Of a stretch of 64,000 nt of DNA, positions 48,201 to 60,149 are shown in pieces. Source of the DNA: Marsupella aquatica (taxonomy: Eukaryota; Marchantiophyta); assembly GCA_973895155.1 (NCBI GenBank), contig OZ316894.1, forward strand, positions 21,204,001 through 21,268,000. Direction: 5' to 3'. Position numbers and translations under genes: made by a program. The notes below the pieces were generated by a model. That model did no database searches and had not been told where the DNA came from. It was given only the letters and a program-made list of their open reading frames with translations. Within the stretch, counting starts at the first letter, position 1. Each line of letters begins with the position of its first letter.

Positions 48201-49199
48201 AACTTGCACACCTTACCTGAGTCCTTCGGCAGACTGTCCTCCTTGAACCATCTTATCTTCCTTGGGTGTGGGAACTTGCACTCCTTGCCCGTCTCCTTCG
48301 GGCGACTGTCCTCGTTGAAAAATCTTGAATTCTATGAGTGTAGGAAGTTGAGCACCTTGCCTGACTCCTTCGGCAGACTGTATTCCTTGAGCCGTCTTAA
48401 ATTCAATCATTGTGAGAACTTGCACCCCTTGCCTGACTCCTTCGGGGAACTGTCCTCTTTAAACCGTCTTGACTTCACTTTTTGTGATAACTTGCTCACC
48501 TTTCCTGACTCCTTCGGGGAACTGTCCTCCTTGAACCATCTTGAAGTCGTCGGTTGTTTCAACTTACACACCTTGCCTGACTCCTTCGGGGGACTATTAT
48601 CCTTGAAACATCTTGTATTGACGGGTTGTCATAAAATGGGCACCTTGCCTAACTCATTCGGGCAACTCTCCGCCTTGGAGAAACTTATATTGTGCGGCGA
48701 ATACGACACTTTGCCTGAATATTTAATCCAGCTGAAGAAACTTCAATTGTTGAGCACAGTTGTCCATGAGGACACCTTACTGAACTCACTGGGAGACTTG
48801 AAGGATCTTCGTGACCTGGAATTTTTTCTTCATTCTGCTACAAGCATTCCAGAATGCATCAAGAGCTTACCGTCACTGCAAACACTACGGCTCCATTTCA
48901 AGGTTTCTCCTGTCAATCCATTGCCGCCATGGTTGATACCTGAGGCAGATGTCAAAATTAGAAAATTTTCTCGGATATCGTACACAGTAGAAGATGGACG
49001 TTTTTCAGTGGTAGATGCATACTTCGAAGACGAAAGTGAGTCTAGTGAGAGCTCAGAAGACCTGAGTGCGTATTTTCTCAGCTCAGAAGACTTGACGGAG
49101 TCTGGTGACAGCTCAGAAGACTCTAGTGAGTCTATTGACAGCTCAGAAACCTTAGTGTGCCGTGAGTCGCAACTTAGAAGATCTGAGCGAATGCACTAG
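45278..49199 (+). CDS. Hydrolase-NB-ARC-LRR (HNL) immune receptor, with a frameshift in the NB-ARC exon
   Basis: Intracellular NLR-type receptor with an N-terminal alpha/beta-hydrolase instead of TIR or coiled coil. Exon 1 (45278-45919): SERAC1-like hydrolase with LLFFHGLQ and the nucleophile elbow GHSFGG. Exon 2 (46221-46388): VDHFTLCKP, probable catalytic His. Exon 3 (46520-47616): NB-ARC with P-loop GMGGVGKTT, kinase-2 FLLGLDDIS, RNBS-B SRFIMTSRE, GLPL motif CDGLPLALEVLG, then an MHD-like KVHEQVQSLGRKIA. Exon 4 (47811-49199): about ten leucine-rich repeats and a Ser/Glu-rich tail. Exon ends are all phase 0, yet exon 3 is 1097 nt (not a multiple of 3). The frame carrying the P-loop changes near 47400-47430, before the MHD region. 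This is either a disabling indel or a sequencing error. The true start must lie in an upstream exon not found. Without that exon it cannot be called complete. Confidence 0.87.
48086..48700 (+). repeat. 72-bp coding repeats (24-residue LRRs) in HNL
   Basis: About eight consecutive LRRs built on the pattern SFGxLSSLxxLxFxxCxNLxTLPD. Seven are exactly 24 residues, and the DNA core TCCTTCGG...CTGTCCTCC is nearly unchanged between copies. Variation is concentrated at the x positions of the beta strand (LEFFGCEN, LIFLGCGN, LEFYECRK, LKFNHCEN, LDFTFCDN, LEVVGCFN), the likely ligand-contact surface. Confidence 0.9.
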
Positions 49200-51869
49200 A
49201 TATTCTGTATCGTTTACAATACAAGATGGTTGTTTTTCGGTGGAAAAAGAGGTATGTCGATGATGAGGGTGATGATGGTACAGATGCAGGTCGGTTCGGC
49301 GCATGTTACAGTCCATTCATACGAAAATCATTTTACAGCGAAGAGGAAATAAACTTGTCTCCCAATCGACTCCTGGGCATATGAACCCTGTTGGAATTAT
49401 TTCTTCTGATCACTCTTTCATGCTGGAAGAGGAACTTTATCTTGTGGCCCGCCCTACACATCAGCATTTGCCGCTCTTGTGCCTGATGTACTGAGATGGC
49501 TAAAGGTTTCCATTTCTTCCATCTCTAGATTAGCATTTTCATTTATACCACTAGCTACTGGAAGTGTTCCAGCTTCATCATGATGTGTCGAATTTCTTAA
49601 ATCGTAGTAGAAACAAATCAGGCCTACTGATTGGGCAAAATGAATTGTTCCACCCAAGGCTGGTACCGGTCTCACCATTGACTTTCTAATTCCTCATACT
49701 GTACCCAGCTACAGGGGAAACACGTCAAACATGTCAGGTGTAATTTTTGACTGGGTGTTAAATCATGACCTCTGTATAACCAAAACACAAACCAAGTCAA
49801 CAACCCACAAATGTTTGGTGTGAATGTGTGATTGAGTACTTATCGGGCCCTTCAGATGGTCGGCCGTCAAAAATCCAAAAAATGCTCTAAGTTTGCGGCG
49901 CTTGTTGTGTCTGCCTCTGTTACACAGGGCACCACTACTTAACTCGGGGGCCCACAAAATTCAGTAATTGTTGACAGAAGAGCAGAGAGGAGCGCGAGCT
50001 CGTTCGTGCTCGTTTTGCGCAGCAATCAACGAAGAAATTGGGTGGAAAGATTCAGTAATTTGTTTGCCGCACGCAGCAAGCAATCAAGGGAGATGAGCAA
50101 TGTGACAGACGGGAAGGCATTGCAGAAAAGAGCAGAGCAACGGAGATAGAAGACCAGAGAGAAGCGCGAGCTCGTTCGGTCGCGTTTCTGCAACAATCAA
50201 GTATCTCTTTATGGTCCTCCTATGCTCCTTAAACCACACCAACCGCACCTGCCACTATAAAAGTCTCATTCCATGAATAAATTCCACTAATAAACCTGAT
50301 GCCAAAAAGTATCTCTTTATGGTCCTCCTATGCTCTTTAAACCACACCTGCCACTATAAAAGCCTCATTCCATGAATAAACTTGATGCCAAAAAGTATCT
50401 CTTTATGGTCCACCTATGCTCCTTAAATCACACCTGCCACTATAAAAGCCTCATTCCATGAATAAACCTGATGCCAAAAAGTATCTCTTTATGGTCCTCC
50501 CATGCTCCTTAAACCACACCTGCCACTATAAAAGCCTCATTCCATGCCTCACTATGCACCATAAAGGGTGGAAGAGTATCATTTTTTGTGGAATACTTGC
50601 CAAATAAAGAGTTTGCACTCAACACCTTTTGTGGAACTCAAAGCCCATTCTTGAACCTGTGTTCTTTACAGTGAGAGCTATGGGTTACACATAGCCCTTT
50701 ATCGCAATTGTGGATATGGGGCTATCGTATGCCCACCCGCGGGAGCCCTAGAGTTACGGCCTAGAGTCCCTTTGTGCATCCCAAGTACCAAAATTTAACT
50801 CGTAGGACGTCCAAGACGTCAAGGAGTGCCGGTCGGGCTGTCTTTGTTAATAAAGGTGGTGGATGTCTTGGATGTCTTTACAAAGGGGACGTCAGGGATG
50901 TCACCTTCTTGCCATCCTGGCCGTCCATGTTTAAGCAAAGGCCATCCTTTGGTCACACGCTGGATGTCTTGGATGTCCCTACTAAAGGGATGTCAGGTAC
51001 ATCACTAGTATTTGAGTCGTCCACAACTTATTTGCAGTCTTGACTTGACTCAAACATCATGCCGTCCTCATGAAGCACTATGTAAGGTTTACAAAGTTTG
51101 CGGATGGGACAGTGTAGTTTCATTCCAGATGTTGTTGTGTACAGTAATCCATTCCCAAGACAGGGTAACCGGCTGTAATCCCCGAGGGCGCTGAGCCCAA
51201 GGGGGTTACAGCCATTATTTCCGAGTGGGGATGAATTACGGAAGGTAAAGATTGAGCATAATTTTACACATCATTCAGTTCAATTTTGTACAGGTTGATC
51301 CATCACTGTTTGCCACTTGCATTTTCCTCTATTTCTCATTCAAAGTTTATAATCCTCAGGCCAGGCTAGCCCAAGGGTTCCATGGCTTCACTCTTGGGGT
51401 AACTCCCCATAACCTTGTACACACATACAAAGGAAAAAAATCAGGAAGGGTTCACAGGTCTCTGTTACATGAAACACTATTATGAGATTCTCACCTCCCT
51501 TGGAGTATTTCCAGTCTTTGTTGAATGTGCAATTATCAGCCCTGCAATTATCAGCCGCAATTCTCTTGACTCCCACTCTAAATTGTACATAGCTGCCCTA
51601 AATTTGGTCCCTACCCCATAAGGGGAATTTTCGCTCTATTAAAAAATGCCATGCACTTATCAGGTGAAATTAGATCAGATTGTGTGCTTACCAATAAGTG
51701 TTCATACACAGTTATCAAGGGTTTGCACTTATGAAGTAGCCCTTTAACTAACAAATCTCAGGCCTGTTTGCAATTACACAAGGTGCAAAATGGGTGCACT
51801 GACCTGACCACAAGTCAGACCGGTTATGTCTAACCCGGGACCTTCGGGTGCTGCATCCACTTTCTTCAC
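49200..51869. other. Intergenic, repeat-rich
   Basis: No supported gene. Contents: the HNL 3' flank; two copies of a GCGCGAGCTCGTTCG phrase (49996 and 50164); the 86-bp array at 50.2 kb; a block near 50.65-50.73 kb (GTGAGAGCTATGGGTTAC) also present at 61.33 kb; a local duplication GGATGTCTTGGATGTC at 50861 and 50963; and TGCACTTAT words at 51652 and 51734. Confidence 0.5.
50199..50548. repeat. Four tandem units (109, 86, 86 and ~70 bp), each with a TATA-like core
   Basis: Units start at 50199, 50307, 50393 and 50479. Each has AGTATCTCTTTATGGTCC, then CACCTGCCACTATAAAAG, then CTCATTCCATG. Unit 1 carries extra inserts. Identity between copies is very high. Each unit therefore repeats a TATAAAAG about 15 bp before an ATG. 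Confidence 0.9.
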
Positions 51870-52590
51870 CTCATGCGAAGAAATCGAACGGACGACGGGG
51901 GCCGCTCACTTGGGGGGAGACATCGTAACCCTAAAACTCTCCCTGCCGTCAAACTCATCGTCATCAGTTTCATCAGTCATGCGCGTTCACGGCGAGACAG
52001 ATCTAACGGACGACGTGGTCCACTACCTTGCGGGAAGACATCGTAACCCTAAAGCTCTAGTGCCGTGAAACGCATTTTCATCCGTGACCTTCACGCGTTA
52101 ACGGCGAGATGCAGCGAGGGATCTAACGGTCATTGTGGTCCGCTCACTTTCGGGAAGACATCGGAACCCTCAAGATCTTTGCCGTGAAACGCGTCATCGC
52201 CAGTTATCCCTCGAGTTAACGGCGCGTCGCAGCGAGAGATCTAACGGACGACGTGGCCCACTCACTCGCGGGAAGCCATCGTAACCCTAAATGTATGTTT
52301 GCCGTGAAACGCGTCGTCATCAGTGACCCCGCGAGTTAACGGCGAGACGTAGCTCTCGATCTAACGGACGACGTGGTCCGCTCACTCTCGGGAAGACATC
52401 CTAACCCTAAGCGCTCAATTGCCGTGAAACGCATTGTCATCAGCGACTTCCACGCGTTAACGGCGAGACGCAGCGAGAGATCTAACGGACGAAGTGGTCC
52501 GCTCAATTTCGGGAAGACATCTTGACCCTAGAACGCTTTTGCCGTGAAACGCATCGTCATCAGTGACGACTTCGCGGCCGGCTCCGATCT
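51870..52590. repeat. Six tandem ~119-bp units with telo-box-like and ACGT cores, upstream of NF-YC
   Basis: GGGAAGACATCGTAACCCTAAA or a close variant recurs at about 51919, 52037, 52157, 52275, 52395 and 52516 (period 118-121). Each unit also has GCCGTGAAACGC(A/G)T, GTTAACGGCGAGA and ATCTAACGGACGACGTGG. AACCCTAAA is the plant telo-box/telomere word and ACGTGG is a bZIP-type core. The array ends about 15 bp before a TAAAAATAG TATA-like site (52605). Confidence 0.88.
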
Positions 52591-54368
52591 CGAGATCTCG
52601 TCCGCCTAAAAATAGCGTCGGTCGAACATTTCGCTCCGAAGGTTTTCCCAATCGGTCGCCATTGATTGAGGAGACGAGAGGAGAGGACAGGAGAGGAGTC
52701 TGAGGACAGAGGAGAGGATCGAGCGATGGTGGCGCAATTTTTTTTCTACGAAATGAATGAGACCCATTACTGAACATAGAGCGCTTCACTACTGTACTGA
52801 AGCTTTTTGCTTCCGGTCCATGAATCTTTCGTCATAATTCGAAGGTCGATCGATTCGGTGTTGTTGTCGTGCGCTTTTCCGTGACCAACGAATTGAGTCG
52901 TTGTGTCACCGCCGTGCTCACCCTGCGTTGAAAAGTGCAAAGTGGAAAGGTGCGCGCCGATGCCCTCGCCGTGGCACAGAGGAGAGCCGTCCCCGCCTGA
53001 GAGGAGGTCTGTCTGCTCTGCCCAGCTTTGGAAAGAGCGAGTTGAAAAAGTGCATGGTGATACCACTCGCCGCTCATTTGGAGCCGTCGGCCGTGGCAAC
53101 TGGCAAGAACGTAGAGTGAGAGCGTAGGTACGTCTGTCAAAGATCCTGGCGCTTCGGCGTGCTCGTGATAGAATAATATTAGCGATGTGTAGGGTTTTCT
53201 GAGAGAGAATTTCACCTTCGAGTTACGGTCGCTGGCTGGAGAGAGGAGTTAGTAAAACGAAGAGGGGAGGCGGAGGGGAGGAAGGCAGGGAAGAAACGAG
53301 CTCGCTGTTCGTGAGGAATCTACTTGTGGGTGTGCGGTCTAGATGTGCTGAGGAGTTTGCAGCTTCATTCACCACACGGTAATTCGATACCCGGGCAAGA
53401 AGGAGCTAGGAAATGAGAGCTTCATGAGAAGTTTACGTTTGGTTTGCGGTCTAGGTTTGTTTTGGTGCCTGGGCAAGAATCTACTATTGTGAGTATTGTC
53501 AGTACGTGTCCTGGAGAAGTACATGAGTCCGGAGGATTCTGATAACAAGGGTTTTCTGAAGTCGTCCAGAAGTTTACTTTGCTAGTAACATCCGCCTGCA
53601 CGAAAGGGAAGCAAGTTTGAGAGAGGGGACGAAGAGGTCTTTGAGAAGTTTACTTTTCGTTTTAAGGTTGCCGGACGAGACGGAGAGGAGAGGTAAGGAG
53701 AGGGAGGTAGCAGTCGTCGTGAGAAGTTTGCTTTTGGTTTTGCGGCCTACATCGGCTGTGAAGTCTTTGCCTGTGGCAAACGGTCATTGGGAGCTGTGGG
53801 CAAGACTCTAGCGTGGGGACGTTTGCCGCGGTGACAGGATCCTGTTCGTACATGTGTAGCATCACGAAGAAGTGTGTTTTCCTGAGAAATCAAAGTTTTG
53901 TTTCACGGGATTTGTTTGCTGAGAAGCCTCTGCCTGTACTACAGGATAATTTGAAGCCATAGCAACAATCTGCCGGACGATTGGTACCTTGATGGCGGGA
54001 TACTGTGTGGAACTCTGAAGTAAAATGGTTTTCTGAGATGCTCACTCGTCGTTGCATGTGTAGAATTCTGCATCAGAGGGGTTTCTGAGAAGTTGTCGTT
54101 TTATGGTCGCGGGACGTGAAGCGTACGAGCTGGGAGGAACTTGTATCCCAGGTAGGAAAGCAGGGCTTCCGAGTTCACGTTCAGACGAGGAGGAAAAGGA
54201 GCGGGGACGGAAGACGTAAGGAGAGGAAGGAAAGCAGGTTGTTTGAGGAGTTGACTGATGAGGATGACGGTCATTTGACGGTAACTGAAGGAGCAGGAAG
54301 GGAAATCATAAGAGAGAAGGGAAAGTAGAGCGATCAATTACATCCGAGTGCAGCAGCCGGGTGTCGTC
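52591..54368 (+). promoter_or_regulatory. Probable promoter and long leader region of NF-YC
   Basis: A TATA-like CCTAAAAATAG at 52604 precedes a purine-rich GAGGAGACGAGAGGAGAGG stretch. The phrase GAGAAGTTTACTTTT or a variant, often followed by GGTTTTGCGG, recurs at about 53430, 53570, 53643, 53722 and 54086, as loose repeats. Open frames here are short and match no family. Introns in the leader are likely but not placed. Confidence 0.4.
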
Positions 54369-54950
54369 ATGCAGCAGCCGATGCACTACCAGCAGGGGCC
54401 ACCACCGCCCCATATGATGCAGATGCAGATGCAGCCGCCACAAATGAATTATCAGCAAGTAGAGAAGCAGCAGCTGGATATGTTGTGGCAGAATCAGAGG
54501 CAGGAGATAGACCAAGTGACCGACTTCAAGACCCATCAACTTCCGCTGGCCAGAATTAAGAAGATCATGAAGGCTGATGAGGATGTGAAGATGATCGCCG
54601 CAGAAGCCCCTGTGGTTTTTGCCAAAGCTTCCGAGATGTTCATTTTGGAGCTTACGCTAAGGTCCTGGATGCATACAGAAGAGAACAAGCGACGCACCTT
54701 GCAAAAGAATGACATTGCCGCCTCTGTGGCGCGGGCTGACATCTTTGATTTTCTTCTTGATATTGTTCCACGGGAGGAGAAAGGAGAGGAAGAATCCTCA
54801 TGGTCTAATGGACTGAGTATGCCGGAAAGCTCTATGATCTACCAGGGACAATATTATCCAGCAGCAATGGGCCAACCTGTCATGGGCCAACAACCAACTA
54901 TGGGTCAAGTTCCAATGAACCCATTTATGGGGGCAACAGCACCAACATGA
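54369..54950 (+). CDS. NF-YC: NF-YC transcription factor subunit (CCAAT-binding, histone-fold), 193 aa
   Basis: Subunit C of the trimeric NF-Y complex: pairs with NF-YB through a histone fold, then recruits NF-YA to bind CCAAT boxes in the nucleus. A Gln/Met/Pro-rich N-terminus (residues 1-30) leads into the histone fold (about 50-135). Its marks are [60 protein letters not shown] and [14 protein letters not shown], all diagnostic of plant NF-YC. The C-terminus has MGQ repeats ([14 protein letters not shown]). The ATG at 54369 was chosen as the first in-frame one. The frame is open upstream for at least 12 codons, so a spliced upstream start is possible. The coding part has no intron, as in many plant NF-YC genes. 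Confidence 0.96.
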   Translation: MQQPMHYQQGPPPPHMMQMQMQPPQMNYQQVEKQQLDMLWQNQRQEIDQVTDFKTHQLPLARIKKIMKADEDVKMIAAEAPVVFAKASEMFILELTLRSWMHTEENKRRTLQKNDIAASVARADIFDFLLDIVPREEKGEEESSWSNGLSMPESSMIYQGQYYPAAMGQPVMGQQPTMGQVPMNPFMGATAPT

Positions 54951-57900
54951 AATTGCTCTGTTCGTCGTTACTATTTCCAACATTGGAACAAATGATGAAA
55001 TCTTCCATCAAGTCCATTAAGTACATATGCCAGGGGTAGATTGTATGCAGATTTGGTCAATGGTGCCAGATCTTCGAGGTGTTATGATGACTCTTGTGAA
55101 TAGGTCGCAGTGACTCTTGTGAATCCCTGGAGGAAATTCTTGTTCGGTTTGGTATGAACAGTGCTCACCGTCAGTCTAGCATCGCTACTTATTCCCGTCG
55201 TCGATTCTGTGTTAGCATTTTCGCATCAGTCTAGGATCATCAGGTCAGCACAGATTGAGGTGAGGTGGGTAATGGAACTTGCGGCTACAATTGTCTCAAT
55301 ATCGGTCTTGATAGTGATCCATTACTTGGCTGTGCATTTCGTTCATTTTCAGCTTCTGCTTGTTGCCAAACATTGAAATAAAAATAACATCTCCGCTCCC
55401 GACCAGTTCGTCTTTAGCACACTTGAACGCTCCACCTGATGCACATAAAGGTTGCTTATTTTCGATTGCATGCTAAACAGAGAACAATGAGAACGCTGCT
55501 CTATCGACTGCACTTCACTATTTTGGACAGATCGATTGCAGTCAGAAGTGGTATAGATGAAGTGGCGAATTTCCACTTGGACAGACTCTTTAGACCTGCA
55601 GTAAAGGAAGAACGTGTTAAACAAAAGTCTCCTTATCCCGGCAAGTAGTTGCTTGTAAGACCCTAGAGCAGTGACCGAACCGTGTTTTCAGTTTTCAATA
55701 CAGATTCCTTAGAAGAACCTGCTTGTTTAGAGTGACGAAGAGGTGCTTAGTTTCTATCACCTTCACCGCATGTAGTTTGGTTCGCAGTGTTTTCAGTACA
55801 ATTATTTTCTTCGAAGAGGAGAAGACTTTTTCAGGAACTATACATTTCGTCAACTGGCAGCGATAGGAATATGGCTTATCCACGATTGTGAGTGCTGATC
55901 CCACAAGCTATTGGAGTATCCTGTTTTGGGGCAATTCTCTTCAGTGCAGTCTCACCTGGTCACGTCTACACAATCAGCAGCATTGTCATATTTTCCCAGA
56001 CGCGATGGTTAAAAAGTCACTAATTGTCGAGTGGTACCAACTACAGTGGCAATTACGCTTTTCAGAGAAACCCCACAGAACTACCTTCCAGAGATGACAC
56101 ATTCTTCACCTCAGCCACTACTGGGTCTACAGACATCAAACTATCCCATCATACGAGATCAGTTGCTCTTGATTACATTACTGACTTGTTGAGTTTCAAC
56201 TCTACTTCGTCTGTAACTACCACGCTGTGAAGCAATTCTAGACATACCACGTATGGCGGGAAACCACAGGAGTGCAAACCTGATAAAATGTAAGGAATGC
56301 CCTACAGCTCATAAATTTCAAAATCATTTGGCGAAACATTTTGAAAATTATGAAACATAAGAATTGAATGAACGAATACATTAATGAATACTTCACATAA
56401 TCCACTATGCATTGGAATGTCTAACAGGCAATGCAAAGTGGCAGTAAAGATCGAAGACATTGAAGTCCTGTTCATAATAGCTGAGGCGAACTCAGCTAAG
56501 AAAGGATCATCATTGTAAGTCTACAATCTGCTAAGGGGAGGCTGGTGAAAAGTCCACACTAGAGACATCTTGATACATAGTTCTCCCCACGGACGAAACG
56601 ACAATGTTATCAGCATCAACATTGCTAAGTTCAGGAGCTGGCATATCTGTTCTCTGCAGGCCGGAGAAGGAGCCTGCCACTCTGACCTCAATAAAATTTA
56701 CTGTGTGATATTGGTGCCAATTCTACCTGATTCTCTCTGTAGTCCAAGTTAGCAAGGGTTACCCTTTGTTACATAGGTAAATCCTGAAACGAGGTCAGGT
56801 TGGGGCCAGAGTTTTGGTATCGACAATCTGAGTGTATTTCCCTGCGTCGTTGTCCAAAGGAACCCTTCATCCAGTTTCCTTTCATGATCTGTCAACGAAA
56901 CTTGGCAAATCGTTCTAAAAGCCAGGGTTTGGGTTCCTCAGAATTTATCCTGGGGAGAATGTTGATGGAGATGTGTCTCACTTGTGCCATAGAAGATGCT
57001 GTTCGTCCATCGTTGACTATTATCAGGTGTCCTATCGCCTTGGACAAAACATATGTACGTAAAACCAGAATCTTTCCACCAATTGGAGAGGAGAACATGG
57101 AAGCAGGCGAGGGAAAACGATTGCAGCCCAGAAAGAAACAAGTCTCCATTGCCAGTAGGAAGCAGGAGCAACGACAATAAGATTCTCAATTTTTACCTTC
57201 ACAGTCATCATAACAAATTGCTAGGCTGCTAACGCGCAACACACAAGGTGAGACTAGAAATGGAAGGACCTCCTACAAGATCATTTCTAAACTGTACGAC
57301 GGATCACCTAATGAGTCACAGCTTTTCCGAACAAACTCAGGTTCATTTCCATGGTAGTAGAGAGCACCTCAGTCATGAAAGAGGAGGACAATGTTATGAA
57401 GGGGGTACATGACAAAAGACACGCCCCAGCATGACCGTTTGGTTGGATAGATGATTTCAGATGGAAATTAAGGTCTTAGATCAGTAGGTCAATGAAAAGG
57501 CCCACCACAACAAGGCAACCCTGACGTGATTGAATCCAAGGATTCGGAGAGCACCAATTTCGATCAATCAATCGTCCACCATACTTCCTTGCGGTAAATT
57601 TTGGAGTTAGCAAATCAGCTAGTGCCGCAAAGCCCGAAAGTGATGGCTAGCCTCTGTGCTAATTCAGAGGTCAATACGGGGTGGAAGAAGCAGACCACGA
57701 AGAAACAAACAATCCCACATTTACTTACCAGGATATCAACCCTACCGCTAACGCGTATAAGATCTGCCTAAGAAGTCTTCGGTAAGCTTCAGAGCTTATC
57801 CTGCAAAACCTGCCCAGTTGCCTGGTTGAAGCAAAACAAGTCACGAATTAGGTGAATCAATCTCTGTGTCAATTACTGAAGTATAGTTAGGGGGATGAAG

Positions 57901-60130
57901 TAAACTGCCGCACACAGATTGCAAGCAAGATTATCATTCGAGAAAACCAAACGAAAGAGAATTCCCAAGCTAGGTATGTGGGTTCTTAGTTCGTCTATCA
58001 ACCTCAAAGCAATTGCGAGTGTTCTGTCCAGCCTTACTGAATCTTTGATCCCATATAAAAAGACAATGTACAGGTTACGAGGAGAGGGGCCAACGCTAGG
58101 TTGAAATGAGTTTGGGCTTGCCAAATTATGAAGTAAAAGATGAAGAAAAATTGCACACCTGATCTTTCTGGAGTGAAAATCATCCTGGGAATTGGTTTGT
58201 GACTGCTTAACTGTCAAACCCAGCTTAGTTTGCTACAACACTGCCCTATGATTGCTCAAGCATAAAATGACTCTCTCATGAACCAACTTGCCTATCAGCT
58301 CCCTTTCAGGCCTGGTCATCCAACTTCTTTCTCAAGAGTTATCCCAACTTCTCATCTCTCAGGATATCATGTTGGCTACAAGCAACACTTTTGCATGCCT
58401 TAACGCTTTCAGCTGATCGAGGGCTTCAGGTGCGACATTGAACTTAGCAAAACTCGTCTGAGCCGGAAAAGAGCCACGAGGAGAAGCCTGATACGCCTGA
58501 ATCAACCATTTCCTCATGGCAGTCTCCTGGTTCAGACAATTCAGGCTTATCAGGCTTCTCCTCATGACACTCTCTTGGTTTAGCCATTGAAAACAAGCAG
58601 GCGGACATTCCCCTCGGAATGTACTCTTGTGACATTCCGAATGGTGCTGGGTCAACCATGTCATCAGTGTCACCTTCTGCTCCAGGCTTATCAGCCATCT
58701 CGTCGACGCCTTCAGTTCCAGGTTGATCCATTCCGAATGGTGTTCTGGCACCACCTTCTGCTCCAGGCATCTTCTCGACAACCTTTCTCATTCATTGCCC
58801 TGCCCTGCCACGCATTGACCCAAAGGATCCAGACAGGGCATTCAATGCATGACAACTGAGGACTTCGTGATGGGTTAAGGCCGAGAGGTCCCTGACAATT
58901 TGGGTGAGCGTCTGTAAACTTGCACAAATTACGAAGTTTAGACGTTTCAGGTTAGACTATTGCCAGAATGTCTCAGGCAATTGCTTGAGACACCAACAGT
59001 CAAACTCCAGAAGTTCCACTCGTGACAGTTGTTCTTATGGTATTGCATAAAAGTACATTTGTATAAAAAAGTCCTATCTGGGTTGCAAAAGTTTATCCGA
59101 GCATTTTGGGAGGTCCATCTGGGCTTCAATTTTCTTAATCAATCTTATTACAAAAGATCAGAGATACAAATTGAATACAATCACATCACCTCTGCAGTCG
59201 TTCCTGTTTTACCATCGCTTCGGGCTGCTGCACCATCAAGCTTCCATGCTATTCAATTGGGGTGAGAGTGAGTGTGACACCTCCTCAACCACTCCCTTCG
59301 ACCCCAGGTGGAGAATAAGGAGTGTTAACAACATGGGCTCCTGGTGGGAACTAAACTAAAACAGCACTTCAGAGCATTCCTGGTGCACCATCAAGCTTCT
59401 CAATCAGGAGTGTCAAGCATTCCCACCGTTTGCACTATTCGCTGGCCAGTCCTGGGCATCATAGTGGTGTTTTGGCAGGGCCATGCAGACCTATGCCCCA
59501 CCCTAACCAGCAGCACAGTGGAGGTCAACCATTATGGCTAGTAGCAGACTGCATCAGAAAAATTTGAATGAAGGAAATTTTAGGATCTCGGCAGCAATCG
59601 GTTAACCCAAACCATTGAACCGTGATGGCGAGTCACCTTGAGTTCCAATCTGGCAGACTAGGTAAAATCCTCTAGGACTGGAACTCAGGTTTGGGTCCTG
59701 GCAGAATAGGGTGGGGGTCTGAATTTTTAGATGGTGGTCCAGATGCACCATATTGCTTGCAGGCCACCCCCATTATGTTATCCGCAGGAGTGTTCTTAGT
59801 GTATAGAAGGCCCTCTCATGAGGATGAAGCCCAAGGGCAGGCTTGCTTGAGATGATTCTCCGTGGACATTGTCCTTGTGAAAGGCCTGTAGAGTTCTTAA
59901 AGTTGACTCGATTAATTTTTATTTAGTTTTGGACTTTTTGTGACCAAGGATCATGGATCTGTGACCAAGGAGTTTTGGACTTTTTGTCCTTGGTCACAGA
60001 TCCGACCAGAGTGTTACGGCAGATAAGTGCATTCCAAAGTACACAAAAATTAGGGAGAGGGCTTTAAGGAGCATAACATATCCAAGTAACTTTAGAACAC
60101 CGTGTCTGTCCATACCAGTGTTTTATTAGT
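54951..60130. other. Intergenic, no recognised gene
   Basis: Contains the NF-YC 3' flank. Open frames at 56800-57180 (plus), 57873-58217 (minus) and 58359-58791 (minus, two overlapping frames, one with repeated PGAEG / PFGM words) were read and match no family I know. Near 59.2-59.4 kb CACCATCAAGCTTC recurs twice. Confidence 0.45.
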
Positions 60131-60149
60131 GGCTAAAATTTGTTAGATT

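Noticed and set aside
56800-57180. 126-codon plus frame
   Set aside because: No recognised motif; overlapped by equally long minus frames.
58359-58791. Two overlapping minus frames (140 and 115 codons)
   Set aside because: Low-complexity words from local duplication, no recognised domain, no clear splice context.
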